In this document: positions 58,966 to 64,000 of the stretch, piece after piece
Layout of the letters: each line of letters starts with the position of its first letter
How positions within the stretch are numbered: the stretch's first letter is position 1
Assembly (NCBI RefSeq): GCF_006716115.1
Contig: NZ_VFOO01000001.1
Location: forward strand, 2,294,001 to 2,358,000
DNA: 64,000 nt
Source of the DNA: Subtercola boreus
Lineage (GTDB): Bacteria; Actinomycetota; Actinomycetes; Actinomycetales; Microbacteriaceae
Direction of reading: 5' to 3'
Notes under the pieces: generated by a model
Database searches by the model: none
What the model was told of the DNA's origin: nothing
The model's input: the letters and a program-made list of their open reading frames with translations, nothing else
Made by a program: the position numbers and the translations under genes

Positions 58966-60882
58966 TCAGGCTCCGTGCTGGTGGCGTCGGCGGCGCATCA
59001 TGAGCACGGCACCGACGGCGAGGAGTCCCGCGCCGAGCGTGAGCACCGGGATCACGGCGGCACCAGTGGTGGCGAGGTCGATGCCGCCGCCGGCACTCGT
59101 GCCCGAGCCACCCGATCCGGAACCACCCGCACCGGCACCCGGGTCAGCGGGGGCCGAGACGGAGGGGGTCGGTGTCGGCGTCACGATCGGCGCATCGGCG
59201 GCCACCGTCAGAGTCGCCGTGACGACCTTGCCGCTCTGGGCACCTTCGACCGACACCGTGTAGGTGCCTTCCTCGGCCGGTGCCGTGAGGTCGAACGAGG
59301 AGCCTCCGTCGATCACATCAGCCGTGCCGAGTGCGTCGTCGGCCAGCATTCCGGCAACTTGGCGGTCACCCGCGAAACCGGTCGCCGACGCGACGACCGA
59401 CGCGCCCGGCTTCACGGTAGAGCCGGTGAGGGTGAGGGCAGCGTCTGCACTCAGTGCCTTCGTGTCGCGGTCCAGCTGGAGGGCGTTCGACATGGTGAAG
59501 AAGTTGTCCGTCTGGTCGGTGAGGCCCGTGACATTCGCGGCCCCGGGGCCGTAGGCCGCGATGCGCAGCTGGGTTCCGGTGTGCTGCTGCGAACCGCCGG
59601 CTGCGGCCGTGCCGTAGGAGATCTTCATCGTGGTGCCATCGGCGGTCAGAAGAGCCGTGCTCAGCGAGGTGGGCGGGGTCGAGTCGACGATCTGGCTGGT
59701 GTGGGCGTGGTCGGCCGTGACGATGACAAGCGTGTTTCCGTCCTTCTCGGCGAAAGCGAGGGCGGACTGAACTGCCTCGTCGAGATCGATGACCTCACCG
59801 ATCTGGCCACAGGCGTTCGCCGCGTGGTCCTGTTTGTCGATGCTCGCGCCCTCGACCTGCAGGAAGAAGCCCTTGCTGCCGGTGGTGTCGAGCAGATTGA
59901 TGCCCTTCTCGGTGAGCGACTTCAGCGAGAGATCGGTGGAGAGGCGTTCCGGGTTCGGCGTGCACGCGGTCGGCGCGAGGTCGGCGCCGCCGACCGTGGC
60001 GACCGTGGGGGCATACCGGGTCGGGAAGTTGCCGGGCGCGAACAGCCCGAGGACCGGCTCGTTCTGGTCAGCGACCGTCACCGCAGCGAGTTCAGCACCG
60101 GTCGTCGGCAGCTGGTAGCCGCGGCTCTCGGCCTGGGCGAGAAGGGTGTCACCCTCGTACTCGCCGGCCTTCGCGACCTGGTCGAAGCTGGCCGAGCCGC
60201 CACCGAGGGAGAGGTCGGGGCGGGTACCGATGATCTGTTCCGAGATGGAACCGAGCCCACCCTGGTCGAGAGCGTCAGCGCCGCACGTGGTGCTGTCAGG
60301 GCCGTAGCAGCTACGCGCGGCGACGTGGGCTGACTGCACGGCAGGCGTGGCATCCTGCAGCTCGGCGGTGCTGATGTTCCCAGTCTTCAGCCCGTTCGCC
60401 TTGGCGATCTCGAGCAGGGTCTGCTGCGGTGCGCCGTCGATGTCGACAGAGATGGCATTGTCGTAGGTCTTTGTTCCGGTGGCCCAGGCCGTGCCGGTGG
60501 CGGCGGAATCGGGCACGTAATCGGGTTTGCCCTTGCTCTCGCCGTCTTTGTAGAGCGAATAGGTGGTGTACTGGCCGGTCAGCGGCAGCGCGTCGATGCC
60601 CGGCAGCATTCCACCCGCCCCGTACTGGTAGTTGCGTGCGCTGGTGATCTCGGAATCGCCCATGCCGTCGCCGATCAGCAGGATGACATTCTTCGCGGGC
60701 GCGTCGACGATCGAGTCGCGGAGCATTTCGGTCTTGTCACCCGAGTTCCGAACGGCACCGCCGAAGTCATCGGGGGCGGCGAATGCTGCACTCGGCAGCA
60801 GCACCGCCGAGCCGGCAACAGCGGTGGCGGCCGCGATAACGAGAACGCGGCGTGCGCCCGTACCTCTTCTGTGATTCTTCAT
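58966..60882 (-). CDS. Cell-wall-anchored alkaline phosphatase
   Basis: 638 residues from ATG at 60882, with AAGGG upstream. It has a signal peptide (1-36, ending SAAFA), then a PhoA-type phosphatase domain (about 60-500): [11 protein letters not shown] with a metal-binding Asp at 72, [14 protein letters not shown] with nucleophile Ser126, [15 protein letters not shown] and [11 protein letters not shown] beta domain (about 500-570), a Thr-Pro/Gly-rich linker and a wall-sorting signal follow: LATTG (603-607), hydrophobic helix, [14 protein letters not shown] fits class E sortases. It releases phosphate from organic esters outside the cell. Phosphate-starvation control is likely from the family, but I see no clear PHO box in the 169-nt upstream gap. 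Confidence 0.94.
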   Translation of the reverse strand: MKNHRRGTGARRVLVIAAATAVAGSAVLLPSAAFAAPDDFGGAVRNSGDKTEMLRDSIVDAPAKNVILLIGDGMGDSEITSARNYQYGAGGMLPGIDALPLTGQYTTYSLYKDGESKGKPDYVPDSAATGTAWATGTKTYDNAISVDIDGAPQQTLLEIAKANGLKTGNISTAELQDATPAVQSAHVAARSCYGPDSTTCGADALDQGGLGSISEQIIGTRPDLSLGGGSASFDQVAKAGEYEGDTLLAQAESRGYQLPTTGAELAAVTVADQNEPVLGLFAPGNFPTRYAPTVATVGGADLAPTACTPNPERLSTDLSLKSLTEKGINLLDTTGSKGFFLQVEGASIDKQDHAANACGQIGEVIDLDEAVQSALAFAEKDGNTLVIVTADHAHTSQIVDSTPPTSLSTALLTADGTTMKISYGTAAAGGSQQHTGTQLRIAAYGPGAANVTGLTDQTDNFFTMSNALQLDRDTKALSADAALTLTGSTVKPGASVVASATGFAGDRQVAGMLADDALGTADVIDGGSSFDLTAPAEEGTYTVSVEGAQSGKVVTATLTVAADAPIVTPTPTPSVSAPADPGAGAGGSGSGGSGTSAGGGIDLATTGAAVIPVLTLGAGLLAVGAVLMMRRRRHQHGA

Positions 60883-61051
60883 AGACTGAACCCTTCCGCG
60901 GGTGAATGTTGACAGCCGTTTTTCAGGCTCGTACCAGCAGAGCGGAGAGAGGTGAACGACGCACCAACAGGAGATGACCCGGCGATGACCACCCGCGACA
61001 GGGGTGCGGGCGCCCGGCACGGCCGCGCGTGTCGCGCACGGCGGGGTGACG

Positions 61052-61564
61052 CTAGAGGCGGGCCTGCAGCGAGTCGTTCTTCTGAGCGACTGACACGCTG
61101 AGGTTCTCGCGGTAGGTGGCGAGAGCGTCGGCGAGCACGGCAGCGGCCGCCGTGCTGCCGCTTGCGAGGATCTGCACGGCGAGCAGTGCAGCGTTCGTCG
61201 CACCGCCGATCGAGACGGTGGCGACGGGGATGCCCGCGGGCATCTGCACGATGGAGAGCAGGGAGTCCATGCCGTCCAGGCGCGCCAGCGGCACCGGCAC
61301 GCCGATGACCGGCAGAGTCGTGACGGCCGCGAGCATGCCCGGCAGGTGCGCCGCACCCCCGGCGCCGGCGATGATGACGCTGAGGCCGCGCTCCCGCGCC
61401 GTACGACCGTACTCGATCATCTTCTCGGGCGTACGGTGCGCCGAGACGACCTGCACCTCGTGGGCCACACCGAAGTCCTTCAGTACCTCGACAGCGGCCT
61501 GCATCACCGAGAAGTCGGAGTCCGACCCCATCACCACACCGACCGCAGGCTGCTCAGTACTCAT
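61052..61564 (-). CDS. purE: 5-(carboxyamino)imidazole ribonucleotide mutase
   Basis: 170 residues. This is class I PurE, which interconverts N5-CAIR and CAIR in purine synthesis; it forms octamers in the cytosol. It has [25 protein letters not shown] (catalytic His), [34 protein letters not shown] and [21 protein letters not shown]. The partner gene purK, often adjacent, is not in the window. TAGGCT (minus strand of 61571-61576) lies 6 nt before the ATG, so purE may have its own leaderless promoter within the 22-nt gap after the carboxylase gene. Confidence 0.97.
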   Translation of the reverse strand: MSTEQPAVGVVMGSDSDFSVMQAAVEVLKDFGVAHEVQVVSAHRTPEKMIEYGRTARERGLSVIIAGAGGAAHLPGMLAAVTTLPVIGVPVPLARLDGMDSLLSIVQMPAGIPVATVSIGGATNAALLAVQILASGSTAAAAVLADALATYRENLSVSVAQKNDSLQARL

Positions 61565-61586
61565 GCCTTCAGCCTAGCGGCGACCC

Positions 61587-63188
61587 CTACAGGGGGATGT
61601 TGCCGTGCTTCTTCGCCGGCAGCGACGCCCGCTTCGTGCGAAGCGCCCGAAGACCCTTGACGATCGCGACCCGCGTGGCCGCCGGCTCGATCACGCCGTC
61701 GAGCTCGCCGCGCTCCGCCGCGAGGAACGGCGACGCCACGTTGTAGGTGTACTCGTTCGCGAGCTTCGTGCGCACCGCCGCGACATCCTCGCCCGCCTCC
61801 TCGGCACGCTTGATCTCGCCGCGGTACAGGATGTTCACCGCACCCTGCCCGCCCATGACGGCGATCTCAGCGGTGGGCCAGGCGAGGTTGAGGTCGGCGC
61901 CGAGCTGCTTCGAGCCCATCACGATGTACGCTCCGCCGTACGCCTTCCGCACGATGACGGTGATCAGCGGGACGGTCGCCTCGGCGTACGCGTAGAGGAG
62001 CTTCGCGCCGCGGCGGATGACGCCGGTCCACTCCTGGTCGGTTCCGGGGAGGTACCCGGGCACATCCACCAGCGTCACGATCGGGATCGAGAACGCGTCG
62101 CAGAAGCGCACGAACCGTGCTGCCTTCTCGCCCGCCTCGATGTTCAGCGTGCCGGCCATCGCGTTGGGCTGGTTCGCGATGATGCCGACCGAGCGGCCCT
62201 CGACCCGGGCGAACCCGATCAAGATGTTCGGAGCGTACAGCGGCTGCACCTCGAGGAAGTCGGCATTGTCGACGACGTGCTCGATGATCGTGTGCATGTC
62301 GTAGGGCTGGTTCGGGCTGTCCGGGATGATCGTGTTCAGCTTGTGGTCGGCATCCGTGATCTCGAGCTCGGGTGCGAACTCGTACGTGGGCAGCTCGGCC
62401 AGGTTGTTGTCGGGCAGGAAGCCGAGCAGGGTGCGCACATAGTCGAGTGCGTCATCCTCGTCGCTCGCGAGGTAGTGCGAGACGCCCGAGATGGTGTTGT
62501 GCGTGAGTGCGCCGCCGAGCTCCTCCATGCCGACATCCTCGCCGGTGACGGTCTTGATCACGTCGGGGCCGGTGACGAACATCTGGCTGGTCTTGTCGAC
62601 CATGATCACGAAGTCGGTGAGTGCGGGCGAATACACCGCACCGCCCGCGGCCGGGCCCATGACGATCGAGATCTGAGGGATGACGCCCGAGGCCTGCGTG
62701 TTGCGGCGGAAGATCTCGCCGTACTTCCCGAGGGCCACGACACCCTCCTGGATGCGCGCACCGCCCGAGTCGAGCATCCCGATGATCGGCACGCCGGTCT
62801 TCAACGCGAGGTCCATCACCTTGATGATCTTCTCGCCGGCGACCTCGCCGAGCGACCCGCCGAAGATGGTGAAGTCCTGCGCATAGACGGCGACCTGGCG
62901 GCCGTGGATCGTGCCGGTGCCGGTGACGACGGCGTCACCGTAGGGGCGGTTCCTGTCCATGCCGAACGCGTGGGTGCGGTGCCTGACGAACTCGTCGAGC
63001 TCGACGAACGAGCCGTGGTCGAGAAGCTGTTCGATGCGCTCCCGGGCGGTCTTCTTGCCCTTCGCGTGCTGCTTCGCAATCGCGGCCTCACCCGACTGCG
63101 TCACGGCCTCGTGGTAGCGGTTCTTGAGATCGACCAGTTTGCCGGCAGTGGTGTACATGTCGGGCCCTGAAGTTGTTTCATCACTCAC
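61587..63188 (-). CDS. accD: Acyl-CoA (propionyl-/acetyl-CoA) carboxylase beta subunit
   Basis: 533 residues from GTG at 63188. It is the carboxyltransferase subunit that transfers CO2 from biotin to acetyl- or propionyl-CoA for fatty-acid synthesis. Features are [17 protein letters not shown], the oxyanion segments [14 protein letters not shown] and [45 protein letters not shown] and [19 protein letters not shown]. Length and sequence fit the AccD5/PccB group of actinobacteria. It is divergent to birA, whose product attaches biotin to the partner alpha subunit, a conserved pairing. TAGAGT lies 8 nt before the GTG. Confidence 0.94.
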   Translation of the reverse strand: MSDETTSGPDMYTTAGKLVDLKNRYHEAVTQSGEAAIAKQHAKGKKTARERIEQLLDHGSFVELDEFVRHRTHAFGMDRNRPYGDAVVTGTGTIHGRQVAVYAQDFTIFGGSLGEVAGEKIIKVMDLALKTGVPIIGMLDSGGARIQEGVVALGKYGEIFRRNTQASGVIPQISIVMGPAAGGAVYSPALTDFVIMVDKTSQMFVTGPDVIKTVTGEDVGMEELGGALTHNTISGVSHYLASDEDDALDYVRTLLGFLPDNNLAELPTYEFAPELEITDADHKLNTIIPDSPNQPYDMHTIIEHVVDNADFLEVQPLYAPNILIGFARVEGRSVGIIANQPNAMAGTLNIEAGEKAARFVRFCDAFSIPIVTLVDVPGYLPGTDQEWTGVIRRGAKLLYAYAEATVPLITVIVRKAYGGAYIVMGSKQLGADLNLAWPTAEIAVMGGQGAVNILYRGEIKRAEEAGEDVAAVRTKLANEYTYNVASPFLAAERGELDGVIEPAATRVAIVKGLRALRTKRASLPAKKHGNIPL

Positions 63189-63234
63189 GGGAGTTCACTC
63201 TACCGGCCACAGCTTTGGCCTCTATGGTCGGAGT

Positions 63235-64000
63235 ATGGATGCCCCACTGAGCCGCTCGCTGGTCCCCCGTCTCGACTGGCTGGCCGAGGCGGGCTCGACG
63301 AACTCGGTGCTCGTCGCCGGTGCAGCCGGAGCGGATGCCGCGGGCTGGCCCGATCTCTCGGTGGTCGTCACCGACAACCAGACCCAGGGCCGCGGGCGGC
63401 TCGGCCGCGTGTGGTCGGCTCCGGCCGGCACGTCGCTCGCCATCTCCGTACTGCTCCGGCCGGCGCTGGCCGGTGGCGGTTCGCTGCCGCCGTCATCGCT
63501 CGGCTGGATCCCGCTGATCGGCGGCGCCGCGATGGCGCAGGCCGTCAATCTGGTGCTCGCGGGCGCCGGGGCGCGCGCGGTCGCGGGGGCCGGAGTGGTC
63601 GACGGCCCGCGCGCGGTCGTGAAGTGGCCGAACGACGTGCTCATCGACGGCCGGAAGGTGTGCGGAGTGCTCTCCGAGCTGCTGCCCGGGGCGGCGGGCG
63701 TGGTGGTGGGCGCGGGAGTCAATCTCTTCCTCACCGAGGAGCAGCTGCCGGTGCCGACAGCGACCTCCGTGGCCCTCGCCCTCGCGGGCGCCGGCGCGGT
63801 TGCCGGTGCCGGTGCGGGTGCGGGTGCGGGTGCGGGCAGCAGCACCGGCGCCGACACTCCCGCCTTCACGGCCGACGACCTGCTCTCCGCGTACCTCGCG
63901 GAGCTGATCCGCCTGTACCGGGCGTTCATCGCAGCCGGCGGAGACGCCGTGGAGAGCGGGATCGCGGCCGTCGTCGCCTCGCGCTGCGGCACCCTCGGCC
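63235..64000 (+). CDS. birA: Biotin--[acetyl-CoA-carboxylase] ligase, 3'-truncated by window
   Basis: 255 codons from ATG at 63235 are visible; the frame is still open at the right edge. It has the biotin-protein-ligase core: AEAGSTNSVL, TDNQTQGRGRLGRVWSAPAG (biotin/ATP-binding GRGRLGR), TSLAISVLLRP, VVKWPNDVLIDGRKVCGVLSE (catalytic Lys) and GAGVNLFL. There is no N-terminal helix-turn-helix domain, so it is the monofunctional actinobacterial type. A GGTGCG-type simple repeat (about 63805-63840) makes a Gly-Ala run between core and C-terminal part. TATGGT (63223-63228) is 6 nt before the ATG. It is divergent to accD across 46 nt. Confidence 0.93.
   Translation, partial: MDAPLSRSLVPRLDWLAEAGSTNSVLVAGAAGADAAGWPDLSVVVTDNQTQGRGRLGRVWSAPAGTSLAISVLLRPALAGGGSLPPSSLGWIPLIGGAAMAQAVNLVLAGAGARAVAGAGVVDGPRAVVKWPNDVLIDGRKVCGVLSELLPGAAGVVVGAGVNLFLTEEQLPVPTATSVALALAGAGAVAGAGAGAGAGAGSSTGADTPAFTADDLLSAYLAELIRLYRAFIAAGGDAVESGIAAVVASRCGTLG

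Noticed and set aside
60883-61051. PHO box upstream of the alkaline phosphatase
   Set aside because: One segment resembles a single Streptomyces-type half (TTCACCCG), but no second copy lies at the required 11-bp spacing.

Overview
The window is high-GC DNA from an actinomycete, most likely of the family Microbacteriaceae. The evidence is the mtrA-mtrB pair, the ahcY / DUF3499 / Rv3259-like / WhiB2-type / manA gene order (a block also found around Rv3246c-Rv3260c in mycobacteria), accD and birA, LAXTG-type (class E sortase) cell-wall anchors, and many genes whose start codon lies 5-9 nt after a -10 box (leaderless mRNAs). No rRNA, tRNA, CRISPR array, transposase or prophage gene is visible.

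Layout. 1-844: start of mtrB and all of mtrA, minus strand. 937-5400: a very large secreted repeat protein. 5734-11453: a plus-strand operon (GDPD membrane-domain protein, DUF4129, DUF4350, MoxR ATPase, DUF58), facing SpoIIM and RDD membrane proteins (11473-13349). 13408-14973: a sortase-anchored beta-propeller protein. 15177-26442: conserved core genes (ahcY, DUF3499, metallopeptidase-fold protein, DUF5719, giant GT2, whiB, a GlxA/AraC regulator, manA, acyl-CoA dehydrogenase).

26521-58845 is a surface-polysaccharide island of about 32 kb and 27 genes. It has an O-antigen-ligase-like protein, an FkbM methyltransferase, a Wzm/Wzt-type ABC exporter, GtrA, a DUF4012 protein, two tandem gmd-like genes, a UDP-glucuronate decarboxylase, all four rml genes for dTDP-L-rhamnose, and about nine soluble glycosyltransferases plus one GT-C enzyme. 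Five of the GT4 enzymes (30778, 32256, 36691, 44301, 46073) are paralogs with a shared N-terminal half. A short motif of the form LSWR-T-PLR-VR occurs in three different proteins of the island. A three-gene minus-strand group (47562-52264) of secreted and membrane proteins sits inside it. Together the genes suggest synthesis, ABC-type export and wall attachment of a rhamnose-containing glycan, possibly also with GDP-6-deoxyhexose- and xylose-derived sugars; the structure cannot be read from sequence.

58966-64000 returns to housekeeping genes: a LATTG-anchored alkaline phosphatase, purE, an acyl-CoA carboxylase beta subunit and the start of birA.

Most unusual points: the five-paralog GT4 set with its shared motif; a DUF4012 gene whose only well-placed start codon is ATC; duplicated gene ends or starts (ahcY 3' end, the GT4 at 40710, gtrA 3' end); mirror-image divergent promoters; and a strong whiB promoter overlapped by a perfect palindrome.
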